A stretch of 64,000 nucleotides of DNA, taken from the NCBI RefSeq assembly GCF_900198195.1, contig NZ_LT899436.1:3741001-3805000 (forward strand), read 5' to 3'. This DNA comes from Tenacibaculum jejuense (GTDB lineage: Bacteria; Bacteroidota; Bacteroidia; Flavobacteriales; Flavobacteriaceae). Position numbers and translations under genes: made by a program. Shown piece by piece: positions 18,109 through 26,770 of the stretch. Under the pieces are notes generated by a model. It did no database searches. It was not told the origin of the DNA and saw only the letters and a program-made list of their open reading frames with translations. Numbering within the stretch: position 1 is the first letter of the stretch; every line of letters starts with the position of its first letter.

Positions 18109-18146
18109 AACAAATTTCACTAATGTTAAAGACTTGTTAAATAATT

Positions 18147-19040
18147 TTATAATTTATTAAAATACAAACTCTTAACTATACCGTCTGAAAGCCCTATTTT
18201 TGGTACAAAAATTCTTCTCGCACCACTCCATTTCATTGCAGAAAGATAAATTTTTGTAGCTGGAACAATTACATCTGCACGATCTGGATTTAAACTTAAC
18301 TCAGAAACTCGTTCTTCATAAGTCATCTTTTTTAGATATTCAAATTGAGCATTTAGGTAAATATAAGATATAGGTCGACCAGCATCTAAACCAGACATTT
18401 TAAAAATCTTGTTGATATTTCCTCCAGAACCTATCAAAGAAATTCTTTTATATTCTTTTGTGTGTTTGGTTATCCACTCTTCTACCTTGGCAAAGATCTT
18501 TTTATTCTTTTCTTTTGAATTGTTAATCAAACGAACAGTACCTATCTTAAAAGATTTAGAATTGATAATTTTTCCTTCAGAAAAAATGGTAAGTTCAGTA
18601 CTACCCCCACCAACATCTACATACAAATATGTTTCATCTGAATTAATAAGATGCTTTAAATCTGTTGAGGAAATAATTGCAGCTTCTTTTGCGCCATTTA
18701 TTACATCTATTTCAATACCTGTTTTTCTAAAAACTTTCTCAACTATCTCTTGATTATTAGATGCTTCACGCATTGCTGAAGTCGCACATGCTTTATACTT
18801 TTCTACTCCATGAACTTTCATTAACAATTTGAAAGCTTTCATGGCATCTAACATTCGATCAATATTATTATCAGAGATACTACCTTCAACAAAAGCATCG
18901 GCTCCTAAACGGATAGGAACTCTTACTAACGATGATTTTTTAAATTTAGGTTCTTTCTTTTTATCTTCTATTACATTAGCTACCAATAATCGTACAGCAT
19001 TCGAACCTATATCAATGGCGGCGTATTTCCTTATCTTCAA
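18147..19040 (-). CDS. Ppx/GppA-family phosphatase
   Basis: A 297-residue ASKHA-fold protein. The phosphate-1 loop is AIDIGSNAVRLLVANV, the second loop is YVDVGGGSTELTIF, and the adenosine-type motif is SLIGSGGNINKI. It has the length of the short exopolyphosphatase/guanosine-pentaphosphate hydrolase form, without the C-terminal HD domain. It would hydrolyse polyphosphate or pppGpp. It is followed by a SixA-like phosphatase 12 bases upstream on the same strand, with which it probably forms an operon. Confidence 0.9.
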   Translation of the reverse strand: MKIRKYAAIDIGSNAVRLLVANVIEDKKKEPKFKKSSLVRVPIRLGADAFVEGSISDNNIDRMLDAMKAFKLLMKVHGVEKYKACATSAMREASNNQEIVEKVFRKTGIEIDVINGAKEAAIISSTDLKHLINSDETYLYVDVGGGSTELTIFSEGKIINSKSFKIGTVRLINNSKEKNKKIFAKVEEWITKHTKEYKRISLIGSGGNINKIFKMSGLDAGRPISYIYLNAQFEYLKKMTYEERVSELSLNPDRADVIVPATKIYLSAMKWSGARRIFVPKIGLSDGIVKSLYFNKL

Positions 19041-19052
19041 AAGTGATTCGTT

Positions 19053-19541
19053 TTATTTATGATATTTAGGAAACTCAACAAGAACTGTGGCTCCTTTTTT
19101 AATGTCTTTCCAATGTTTTTCTTTAAATTGAATACCCACAACACCACAAGTGGTTACGTGAGCTATAGGCTTGCTTCCAAACTTATTTACAAAAGTATTT
19201 ATTCCATGATCGTGACTAAAGATAATTGCACTATCAAAGCTATCATCTAATGCTTTTACTGTTTTCACAAGATAGCCATCACTAAAACTGTAGAGTTGTT
19301 TGCTAATTTTCAGATTAGCCATAGGATATCCAAAGTTTTCACAAAAAATTATTCCTGTTTGTAATGCTCTATTTGCACTACTAGAAATAAACACATCTGG
19401 CCTTTGAATATTTTTCGCTAAATATTTAGAAACTAAATGAGCATCATTAATTCCTCTTTCTTTTAGCGGTCTATCGTGATCTTTTACGCTTGTATATTTC
19501 CACGATGATTTAGCATGACGAACTATGTAAATTGTTTTCAT
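19053..19541 (-). CDS. SixA-type histidine phosphatase
   Basis: A 162-residue member of the histidine phosphatase (phosphoglycerate-mutase-like) superfamily. The catalytic motif is IYIVRHAKSSW (RHA form of RHG) and the second catalytic His is in IIFSHDHGIN. SixA proteins dephosphorylate phosphohistidine on signalling proteins, although many bacterial homologues are uncharacterised. It lies between pdxH and ppx on the minus strand with short gaps. Confidence 0.88.
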   Translation of the reverse strand: MKTIYIVRHAKSSWKYTSVKDHDRPLKERGINDAHLVSKYLAKNIQRPDVFISSSANRALQTGIIFCENFGYPMANLKISKQLYSFSDGYLVKTVKALDDSFDSAIIFSHDHGINTFVNKFGSKPIAHVTTCGVVGIQFKEKHWKDIKKGATVLVEFPKYHK

Positions 19542-19571
19542 TCAACTAAAAAAGAATGTTCAAATATAGTA

Positions 19572-20219
19572 TTACGGAGCTAAACGTTCAAGCTTCCAGT
19601 TAAAATCTTTTTGTAATTCGTAACGAATTCTATCGTGAAGTCTGTTAGGACGTCCTTGCCAAAACTCTATTGAAATTGGCTTCACTATAAAACCTCCCCA
19701 ATGTTTTGGTCTTGGTATCTCTTTGTTTTTAAACCTTTTCTCAAATTCAGCAAGATTATTTGACAACACTTTTCTATCTGCAACTACTTCGCTCTGATTT
19801 GATGCCCAAGCTCCTAACTTACTTCCATCTGGTCTAGATTCAAAATATCCATCAGATAAGTTCTCTGCGACTTTTTCTGCTGTTCCTTTTATGATAATTT
19901 GTCGCTCTAATCCTGCCCAAAAAAACGACAAACAAACATTTCCATTTTCTGTTATTGCTTTTCCTTTTTCAGAGTTATAATTAGTATAAAAAATAAAACC
20001 TTCGTGTGTATACTTTTTTAGTAAAACAACTCTAGTTTTTGGAAAACCGTCTAAACCGATTGACGCTATACTCATAGCGTTAGCTTCATCTACTAATTCA
20101 GAATCATTTGCTACTAAAAACCAATCTCTAAACAATTCTATAGGATTTTCTGGACAATTAGATTCTAACAATTCTGATTTCTCATACGACTTTCTGTAAT
20201 CGCTTAAATCTTGTGACAT
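19572..20219 (-). CDS. pdxH: Pyridoxamine 5'-phosphate oxidase
   Basis: FMN enzyme that oxidises pyridoxine or pyridoxamine phosphate to pyridoxal 5'-phosphate. Visible motifs are NAMSIASIGLDGFPKTRVVLLK, FYTNYNSEKGKAI, FFWAGLERQI, and the C-terminal active-site block FWQGRPNRLHDR with the end WKLERLAP. The frame is open to 20282, but the extra 21 residues are unlike the family. MSQDLSDYRKSYEKSEL is the usual start, so I use 20219 (215 residues). Confidence 0.96.
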   Translation of the reverse strand: MSQDLSDYRKSYEKSELLESNCPENPIELFRDWFLVANDSELVDEANAMSIASIGLDGFPKTRVVLLKKYTHEGFIFYTNYNSEKGKAITENGNVCLSFFWAGLERQIIIKGTAEKVAENLSDGYFESRPDGSKLGAWASNQSEVVADRKVLSNNLAEFEKRFKNKEIPRPKHWGGFIVKPISIEFWQGRPNRLHDRIRYELQKDFNWKLERLAP

Positions 20220-20277
20220 TTGTATTTTTTTAGCTTTGTAAAAATACAATATAAATGCGAGTTCTTTATAAATAGTA

Positions 20278-20285
20278 TACATTTG
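20278..20285 (+). promoter_or_regulatory. -7 promoter element of the AraC-type regulator gene
   Basis: TACATTTG matches TAnnTTTG exactly. It lies 20 bases before the ATG, so transcription would start about 20292 with a short leader. Confidence 0.5.
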
Positions 20286-20305
20286 TTCATCTGAAAATAA
20301 AAGGT

Positions 20306-21214
20306 ATGAATAACGATATTGCGGTAAGAATTTATAAAGCTATTCAATACATAGAAGAAAATAGTAACGCTAAACTTTTGTTAGAAGATGTAGCCTCTAA
20401 AGCTCATTTTTCTCCTTTTCATTTTCATCGTATTTTTAAAGCTATAACTGGCGAGACTTTTAATCATTTTATTGTTAGAAAGCGTATTGAAAAATCTGCC
20501 GATTATTTGCTTCACAAACCGGATAAAAGTATTTCTGAAATTGCTTTTTCTTCAGGCTTTAGTTCAATATCCACATTCTCTAGAACTTTCAAAAAGTTTT
20601 ATGGAATGAGTCCTAAACAATTTCAAGAAAGCAGCTCGAGTAGATTTAGCAAGATTTGCAAAACAGAAAGCAAGAATGGTAAAATAGAAACTCAACTGGA
20701 ACAATACATTTGTAACATGAATGAACATTTACAATTTATTGATCGTAACGCTAAAAAAATAGATACTGTTTTCATTAACGATATTGATGTAGCTTATGTT
20801 CCGCACATAGGACCTTTTGAAAATTTGGGAACTGCATTTCAAAAACTACTCCAGTGGGCTTACCCCAGAAACTTAATGAATGGGAAACATCAAATTATGT
20901 CAATTTATCATGATAGTCCAAAAATCACTGAACCTGATAAGCTAAAAGTTAGTGCATGTATTAGTCTAAATGGAATTAATATTGATACAACTGATATAAA
21001 CACTCGAACTATTTCTTCAGGAAAATATATTGAAGCTAATTTTGAATTAGGAATGGATGAACTTCCTAACATGTGGGAAGGTATTTTCGTTTGGATTTTT
21101 AATAAAGGATATAAAATTAACAGTGAATTAGATCCTTTTGATATTTATCATAACGACTTTAATACGCATCCTCAAAAAAAATGTAATACTACTATTTATA
21201 TTCCAGTACTCTAA
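20306..21214 (+). CDS. AraC-family regulator with GyrI-like effector domain
   Basis: A 302-residue regulator. An N-terminal AraC double helix-turn-helix (about 8-105) has the signatures LLEDVASKAHFSPFHFHRIF and ISEIAFSSGFSSISTFSRTFK. A GyrI-like small-molecule-binding domain fills about 150-302 (VAYVPHIGPFENLGTAFQKL, ISSGKYIEANFELG), the layout of Rob/SoxS-like and multidrug-responsive regulators. It lies immediately upstream of a TonB receptor gene. Repeats with AraC-like 21-bp spacing occur before that gene and before the DUF2141 gene, so it is the likely local activator. The ligand is unknown. Confidence 0.88.
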   Translation: MNNDIAVRIYKAIQYIEENSNAKLLLEDVASKAHFSPFHFHRIFKAITGETFNHFIVRKRIEKSADYLLHKPDKSISEIAFSSGFSSISTFSRTFKKFYGMSPKQFQESSSSRFSKICKTESKNGKIETQLEQYICNMNEHLQFIDRNAKKIDTVFINDIDVAYVPHIGPFENLGTAFQKLLQWAYPRNLMNGKHQIMSIYHDSPKITEPDKLKVSACISLNGINIDTTDINTRTISSGKYIEANFELGMDELPNMWEGIFVWIFNKGYKINSELDPFDIYHNDFNTHPQKKCNTTIYIPVL

Positions 21215-21217
21215 AAA

Positions 21218-21249
21218 ACAGTTCAGCTTATTTTTTTTACAACTCGGTA
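21218..21249 (+). promoter_or_regulatory. Candidate AraC-type operator of the TonB receptor gene
   Basis: An 11-bp motif ACAACTCGGTA at 21239-21249 is preceded exactly 21 bp upstream (21218-21228) by a degenerate copy, ACAGTTCAGCT. The same arrangement stands before the DUF2141 gene. The distance from the good half-site to the TTTG of the -7 element is 46 bp in both cases. Confidence 0.55.
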
Positions 21250-21280
21250 TTTCTTTTTATGAAAAAGAAGAATACAAACA

Positions 21281-21288
21281 CACCTTTG
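21281..21288 (+). promoter_or_regulatory. Weak -7 element of the TonB receptor gene
   Basis: CACCTTTG deviates from TAnnTTTG at the first base, as expected for an activator-dependent promoter. The ATG follows 22 bases after it. Confidence 0.45.
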
Positions 21289-21310
21289 TGTCATCAAATA
21301 AAAAAACGAC

Positions 21311-23467
21311 ATGAAAACCAAACTATTTATTTTTTCTCTTTTAATGAGCTTTGTAACTTTTGCTCAAGTAGAAATTTCTGGTAAAGTTATAGACACTAAA
21401 GGAAATCCAATTCCTGGAGCAAATGTATATTTAGACGGAACTTATGACGGAGCCTCTACCGATGAAAATGGGAAATACAGCTTTACAACTTCTGAAGAAG
21501 GAACACAAACCATAGTAGTTTCATTTATCTCTTTTGAAACTTTTTACAAAACAGCCGTGTTAAGTAAACTAAATAATTTAGTGATAAAACTTAGAGAAGA
21601 TATTAACACTTTAGATGCAGTTGTAATTAATGCAGGAAGTTTTGATGCTGGAGAAAAAGCAAGAGCTGTAGCTTTAAAACCTTTGGATATTGTTACCACT
21701 GCAAGTGCTTTAGGTGATGTTGTTGGAGCTTTTCAAACATTACCAGGAACCTCAGCTAATGATGAAGATGGTAGATTATTTGTTCGAGGGGGTGACGCAA
21801 ATGAAACTCAAATGTTTATTGATGGAATTCGAGTTTTTAATCCTTTTGTTCCAACATCTAGCAATGTTCCAACTAGAGGACGTTTTTCTCCTTTTCTTTT
21901 TAAAGGAATGACTTTTTCTACTGGTGGTTATTCTGCTGAATACGGACAAGCGCTATCGAGCGTACTTACTTTAAATACTATTGATCAACCAGATCAAGAA
22001 AAAACTGAAATCCAATTAATGACAGTTGGTGCTGGAATTGGAAACACTCAAATTTGGGGTAAAAACTCTTTCAGTATAAATACTTCTTATATCAACTTAG
22101 CTCCATATCAAATTGCATTTCCAGGAAGAGAAGAATGGAATAAACCTTTTGAAGGTGCAAGTGGTGAAATGGTATATCGCTATCAACCAAATGAAGATGG
22201 ATTATTAAAACTTTATAGTGCTTTTAACTATTCTAATTTAGATGTGATTCAGGAGGATATTAACTTCGCTAACGGTTTCAATTTTGCTTTACAAAACACC
22301 AACCTTTACTTTAATGGTTCGTACAAACAACGTTTAGGAAGCAGATGGTCTATTTCTGGAGGAATGAGTTATACTAATGAAAATACTGATTTTACTTTAC
22401 AAGATAATCTGATAGATGATCAGGAAAATTCTGCTCACTTTAAAGTAAAAGTTTCTAAACGTTTTTCAAGTCGAATAAAACTAAACTTTGGTTCTGAATA
22501 TTTTATCACAAACTTTAAAGAAAAGTTCACACTAAATAACACCAACTCTTTTAACTACGGATTTAATAATAATATTTTTGGAACATTTGCGGAAACAGAT
22601 ATTTTCTTTTCTAAAAAACTAGCAGCTAAAGTTGGACTTAGAGCCGAAAACAATGAGTTTTCTGATCAAATGACGTTTTCTCCAAGAGCTTCTTTAGCTT
22701 ATAAATCAGGAGCTAAATCTCAATTCTCTTTTGCTTATGGTAAGTTTTACCAGAATCCGAGAAGTGAATATTTAAAATTTTCTACCGATTTAAATCCTGA
22801 AAATGCGACACATTACATTGCTAACTATCAATTTATGAAAGACAAGCAACAATTTAGAATTGAAGCTTACTACAAACAATATGATGACTTAGTTAAATTC
22901 GACGATCAGTTTGCTTCTCCTTCTTCAAATTTTGATAATAATGGAGATGGTTTTGCAAAAGGTGTAGATGTATTCTGGAGAGATAATAAGAATATTAAAA
23001 ACTTAGATTACTGGGTATCGTACTCTTATTTAGACACAGAAAGAGATCATAGAAATTTCCCTACTAGAGCAACTCCAAATTTTGCATCATCACACAATGC
23101 TTCTGTAGTTGGTAAATATTGGGTTGATTCTTGGAAAACTCAACTTGGTGTTTCTTATAGATTTGCAACCGGTAGAACATATACAAATCCTAATAAAATC
23201 GGTTTTTTAAATGAAAAAACTAAGAATTATAATTCCGTAAGTTTAAACGCCGCTTACTTGATTAGCCAACAAAAGATATTATACATATCTGTAAACAATG
23301 TTTTAGGAACAGAAAACGTTTTTGGATATAATTACAGTAACCAACCGAACATGAACGGAACTTTTGAAAGACAAGCATTAAGACCTACAGCAGATCAATT
23401 CTTTTTTATCGGATTTTTCTGGTCTATTAGTGACGATAATAAAAGTAATCAGCTAGATAATATTTAA
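21311..23467 (+). CDS. TonB-dependent receptor of an AraC-linked uptake locus
   Basis: A 718-residue outer-membrane receptor. Signal peptide 1-18 (FVTFAQ), CarboxypepD-reg-like domain about 20-95 (VEISGKVIDTKGNPIPGANVY, with DGASTDENGKYSF), plug about 105-215 (DVVGAFQTLPGTSANDEDG, FVRGGDANETQMFIDGI, FSTGGYSAEYGQALSS), barrel to the end. No SusD-like partner follows, so the ligand is more likely a small molecule or metal complex than a glycan. It is followed by DUF2141 and TPR-like genes on the same strand. Confidence 0.9.
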   Translation: MKTKLFIFSLLMSFVTFAQVEISGKVIDTKGNPIPGANVYLDGTYDGASTDENGKYSFTTSEEGTQTIVVSFISFETFYKTAVLSKLNNLVIKLREDINTLDAVVINAGSFDAGEKARAVALKPLDIVTTASALGDVVGAFQTLPGTSANDEDGRLFVRGGDANETQMFIDGIRVFNPFVPTSSNVPTRGRFSPFLFKGMTFSTGGYSAEYGQALSSVLTLNTIDQPDQEKTEIQLMTVGAGIGNTQIWGKNSFSINTSYINLAPYQIAFPGREEWNKPFEGASGEMVYRYQPNEDGLLKLYSAFNYSNLDVIQEDINFANGFNFALQNTNLYFNGSYKQRLGSRWSISGGMSYTNENTDFTLQDNLIDDQENSAHFKVKVSKRFSSRIKLNFGSEYFITNFKEKFTLNNTNSFNYGFNNNIFGTFAETDIFFSKKLAAKVGLRAENNEFSDQMTFSPRASLAYKSGAKSQFSFAYGKFYQNPRSEYLKFSTDLNPENATHYIANYQFMKDKQQFRIEAYYKQYDDLVKFDDQFASPSSNFDNNGDGFAKGVDVFWRDNKNIKNLDYWVSYSYLDTERDHRNFPTRATPNFASSHNASVVGKYWVDSWKTQLGVSYRFATGRTYTNPNKIGFLNEKTKNYNSVSLNAAYLISQQKILYISVNNVLGTENVFGYNYSNQPNMNGTFERQALRPTADQFFFIGFFWSISDDNKSNQLDNI

Positions 23468-23506
23468 TATAATTATCAGCAAACTATAAATAACAATAAT
23501 CAAATC

Positions 23507-23538
23507 ACAATTCGGTAACTAAAAATAACAACTCGGTA
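23507..23538 (+). promoter_or_regulatory. Candidate AraC-type operator of the DUF2141 gene
   Basis: Two copies of an 11-bp motif, ACAATTCGGTA (23507-23517) and ACAACTCGGTA (23528-23538), differ at one base and are spaced exactly 21 bp, two helical turns. The second copy is identical to the one before the TonB receptor gene. Confidence 0.65.
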
Positions 23539-23569
23539 AGAATTTTGATTAAATAAAAATAAATCGAAA

Positions 23570-23577
23570 GATATTTG
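23570..23577 (+). promoter_or_regulatory. -7 element of the DUF2141 gene
   Basis: GATATTTG, one mismatch from TAnnTTTG, 46 bp after the start of the proximal operator copy. Transcription would begin about 23584, after the ATG at 23580, which argues for the ATG at 23601 as the true start. Confidence 0.45.
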
Positions 23578-23600
23578 AAATGAATTTAAATCTTAAAACT

Positions 23601-24023
23601 ATGCAAAGACTTATTTTACTCCTTTTCGTATTCGTGTTAAGCACTTTTTCAAGCATTTTAGCACAAGAAACATATTCCATTACTATTGATTTTTCTGGAA
23701 TGAAATCAGACAAAGGTGATTTATACATTGCTCTGTATAACTCTGAAAACACTTTCTTAAAAACACCAATGAAAGGTGAAATCGTAAAAATAAGTGATAA
23801 GAAAGCTACAGCCGTTTTTAAAAACATTAAAGCAGGAAATTATGCAATTTCTGCTTTTCATGATGAAAATGATAATAAAAAAATGGACACTAAAATATTT
23901 GGTATTCCAAAAGAACCTATAGGAATTTCTAATGATGCCAAAGGATTTTTTGGGCCCCCAAAATATAAAGATGCACAATTCACTGTCGATAAAAATATTT
24001 CTTTAGCTATTACTATAAAATAA
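23601..24023 (+). CDS. DUF2141 domain-containing secreted protein
   Basis: 140 residues from the preferred start. A signal peptide (MQRLILLLFVFVLSTFSS, then ILAQ) precedes a beta-sandwich DUF2141 domain with the family motifs KGDLYIALYNSENTFL, AGNYAISAFHDENDNKKMDT and GIPKEPIGISNDAKG. An in-frame ATG at 23580 adds seven residues, but the promoter geometry and the signal peptide favour 23601. Function of the domain is unknown. The aspartate/asparagine-rich DENDNKKMDT loop looks like a calcium-type site. It follows the TonB receptor and shares its candidate operator. Confidence 0.85.
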   Translation: MQRLILLLFVFVLSTFSSILAQETYSITIDFSGMKSDKGDLYIALYNSENTFLKTPMKGEIVKISDKKATAVFKNIKAGNYAISAFHDENDNKKMDTKIFGIPKEPIGISNDAKGFFGPPKYKDAQFTVDKNISLAITIK

Positions 24024-24034
24024 AAACGCTTATC

Positions 24035-24661
24035 ATGAAAAAAATAATCACTTTATTATTATTAACTATATCATTTTCAATTTTTAGCCAATCGAAATAC
24101 GATACAGGAATGCAAAAAGCTTTTGAACTTTGGGGAGCGAAAAAAAATGATCAAGCATCTCAATTATTTGAGAGAATCGCTAAAGCTGAACAAAATGAAT
24201 GGTTACCGTCTTACTACGTGGCAACTATTGAAATATTAGGAAGTTTTGGTTTAAAAGATGAAGCTAAACTAAACTCTAAATTGAAAAGAGCACAAGAGTT
24301 TTTAGATATCGCCAAAAGTATTTCTCCTAAAAATCCTGAAATTATGATTAATCAAGCTTTATTAAATACAGCTTATATTGCTTTTGATGGACAAAAATAT
24401 GGAATGACTTTATCTGGCAAAAATGCAGTTTTATATAACGAAGCTCTAAAATTAGCTCCAAAAAATCCTAGAGTTATTTTAGGAAAAGCTGAATGGGACA
24501 TGGGAAGCGCAAAGTTTTTTGGTCAACCTACTGATCCGTATTGTAAAGATGTTGAAAAAGCCTTAGCCTTATTTGAAAAAGAAGAATTACCTAAATACTA
24601 TCCTAAATATGGTAAAGAAAGAGCAGAAGAAATTTTGAAAAACTGTAGTCAAAATAAATAA
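24035..24661 (+). CDS. Secreted TPR-like protein
   Basis: A 208-residue protein with signal peptide (1-19, SFSIFSQ) followed by alpha-helical repeat-like segments, for example ASQLFERIAKAEQNEWLPSY and LDIAKSISPKNPEIMINQAL, that resemble degenerate tetratricopeptide repeats. It is 11 bases downstream of the DUF2141 gene, so the two are one transcript ending at the following terminator. It probably works in the periplasm with the DUF2141 protein and receptor. The exact role is unknown. Confidence 0.75.
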   Translation: MKKIITLLLLTISFSIFSQSKYDTGMQKAFELWGAKKNDQASQLFERIAKAEQNEWLPSYYVATIEILGSFGLKDEAKLNSKLKRAQEFLDIAKSISPKNPEIMINQALLNTAYIAFDGQKYGMTLSGKNAVLYNEALKLAPKNPRVILGKAEWDMGSAKFFGQPTDPYCKDVEKALALFEKEELPKYYPKYGKERAEEILKNCSQNK

Positions 24662-24664
24662 AAA

Positions 24665-24697
24665 CAAAAAAGAGCATTCTAACGAATGCTCTTTTTG
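24665..24697. terminator. Bidirectional terminator
   Basis: A 14-bp stem (AAAAAAGAGCATTC paired with GAATGCTCTTTTT) with loop TAAC and T-runs on both strands, between convergent genes. Confidence 0.9.
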
Positions 24698-24711
24698 TTT
24701 TGTATACTCTT

Positions 24712-26148
24712 TTATTTCTTGATAATTAGAGTATCTAATTTCATTTCTTTCTGTAACCATTTCTTTAATTCGATTTCCTTCTTTGCTACATAGTCTTTCT
24801 TCAATTTATTACTCCAAATTACAGTAGCTTCTGGAAGTGTATCGATTTTAATAAAATCTTTAGTAGACAATACTTTAGAAAAACGAATTTCCTGAATATC
24901 ATTAAATCTAAGTTTAGCTCCACCAGCAATCTTACTAAAAGGAATACTACTTTTATCAGCTTTTTCTATTGTAGATGTTAATCCTGAAATTTCATTTTCT
25001 AACTCTTTGATCTTATCTTGTAACCCATTAATAACATAATCTTTTTGATCTAAGTTATTATATGCTCTTTCTAAAGATTTAGAAATATCATCTATACTTC
25101 TCGATTTATTACCAATTACTACAACATCGTAATCACTAATCTTATCATAATCTTTAACTTTCAGCTTTAAGTTTGTTTCAACAGCTGGTGCTATTTCTCC
25201 ATTAAATCTTAATCTGATTTGTTTCTTTTCGTCATCTTTTCTTGGCTCACCATTTAACCATAAATTATCGTTATCTTCTACTTCTGTTTTTATATACTTG
25301 TCAAAACTTGCTTGCACAACAGTTTCTTTATAAACATTAATAAATGTTCTTACCGCTGGTACCATTACTAATAATGCGATTAAAGAAGCAATTTGAGCTA
25401 CACGTTTTCTCTTTTTAGAATTTACATAACGAATCATTGTAAACCCTAATAACTTTAATACAATAAAGGTAGCTAAAGCAATAAAGATTGCATTAATGGT
25501 AAATAAATACATAGCTCCCAAAAAGTAATCTAAATTCCCTATCGCTAAACCATACCCTGCAGTACATAATGGTGGCATTAAAGCTGTAGCAATCGCAACT
25601 CCAAATATTACAGAGGCTATCGTTCCTTTTTTAGTTCGTGCGATAATTAAAGCTAAACCTCCAAAGAACGCAATTAAAACATCTCGAATATCTGGTTTTA
25701 CACGCCCCATTAATTCGGATGTTTCTTCTCTTAAAGGAAACAGAAAAAAGAATAAAAATGCAGTGATTAAACTTAAAACAATCATTGTAGCCAAATTGAC
25801 TAATGATTTTTTTAAGGTGTCTATATCATTTATTGCTAAAGACATTCCAACTCCTAAAATTGGTCCCATTAACGGAGATATTAACATGGCTCCGATTACT
25901 ACTGCTGTTGAATTTGCATTTAAACCTATCGATGCAACAAAGATGGAACAAATTAAAATCCAAGCTGTAGCTCCTTTAAATGGAACGTCACCTTTTATAG
26001 CTTCTATAGTAGCTTCTTGATCTGTATCATGTTTAAAATCTAAAAGTTCATTCATGAACGTTTTAAAACTAGCCCACAAACCTTTAGCATCTTGCCTTAC
26101 AGCTTCTTTAGACTTATCTATCGTTTCTTCCTGCTTATTTTCATCCAT
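24712..26148 (-). CDS. DUF389 (TIGR00341-type) membrane protein
   Basis: A 478-residue inner-membrane protein. Six or more helices lie between about 60 and 270, with the family motifs GLNANSTAVVIGAMLISPLMGPIL (split here: NSTAVVIGAMLISPLM then GPILG) and GVAIATALMPPLCTAGYGLA. A soluble C-terminal half (about 290-478) includes a coiled coil around 370-400. DUF389 proteins are widespread and uncharacterised. The C-terminal part is longer than in minimal members. It stands alone, divergent from the response-regulator operon. Confidence 0.85.
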   Translation of the reverse strand: MDENKQEETIDKSKEAVRQDAKGLWASFKTFMNELLDFKHDTDQEATIEAIKGDVPFKGATAWILICSIFVASIGLNANSTAVVIGAMLISPLMGPILGVGMSLAINDIDTLKKSLVNLATMIVLSLITAFLFFFLFPLREETSELMGRVKPDIRDVLIAFFGGLALIIARTKKGTIASVIFGVAIATALMPPLCTAGYGLAIGNLDYFLGAMYLFTINAIFIALATFIVLKLLGFTMIRYVNSKKRKRVAQIASLIALLVMVPAVRTFINVYKETVVQASFDKYIKTEVEDNDNLWLNGEPRKDDEKKQIRLRFNGEIAPAVETNLKLKVKDYDKISDYDVVVIGNKSRSIDDISKSLERAYNNLDQKDYVINGLQDKIKELENEISGLTSTIEKADKSSIPFSKIAGGAKLRFNDIQEIRFSKVLSTKDFIKIDTLPEATVIWSNKLKKDYVAKKEIELKKWLQKEMKLDTLIIKK

Positions 26149-26354
26149 ACTTTTGATTTATTTTTTGAGCGAAAGATACAAAAACATGTAGTATTTCATC
26201 TGAAAATTAAATACTTCAATTCATTTAATTCGAAATTTTCAAAAAACATTCATCTACAGTAATCAACCAATAATCTAAACTTAAATCCTCGTCGAATGAA
26301 TAAAAAAACTTTTAACGCTCATTTTTTCTATTTTCATATCGCAATTTAGATTTC

Positions 26355-26768
26355 ATGATGATAATGAGAAAATTAAACATATTATTTATCGACGACGACG
26401 AAGTAGAAAGAATGAAATTTTCTAGGGTTTGTAGACAAACTGATCACCCTACAGAAATAATTGAAGCTACTAATGGAGAAGATGCACTAGAGAAATTAAA
26501 AAACTCTTCATTATCTCAACTCATTTTTTTAGATTTGAATATGCCAAAAATGAATGGTATAGAATTTCTGGAAATACTAAAGGCTGATGAACGACTAAAA
26601 TACATTCCTATAATAATTCTATCTAGCTCTGATAACATGCAGGATCTTAAAAGATGTTACGAACTTGGTATAGCAGGTTACATTTTAAAACCTATCCGTT
26701 ACGAAGATTACAGCAAAAACATAACTACTATGTTAGATTATTGGACAAGTAGTGAATTAGTCGGTTAA
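26355..26768 (+). CDS. Single-domain response regulator of the H-NOX set
   Basis: A 137-residue CheY-like receiver without an output domain: acidic residues in FIDDDE (12-16), phospho-acceptor Asp60 in LIFLDLNMPKMNG, conserved Lys in GYILKPIRYEDY. Such regulators act by protein contact or phosphate relay. The stop is 2 bases before the H-NOX ATG, and the kinase follows, so the three form one operon. Several ATGs cluster at the start (MMIM); the one at 26364 would give MRKLNILFIDDD and is equally possible. Confidence 0.9.
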   Translation: MMIMRKLNILFIDDDEVERMKFSRVCRQTDHPTEIIEATNGEDALEKLKNSSLSQLIFLDLNMPKMNGIEFLEILKADERLKYIPIIILSSSDNMQDLKRCYELGIAGYILKPIRYEDYSKNITTMLDYWTSSELVG

Positions 26769-26770
26769 TT

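Noticed and set aside
23580..23600. Earlier ATG of the DUF2141 gene
   Set aside because: It falls before the predicted transcription start and adds residues ahead of a complete signal peptide.
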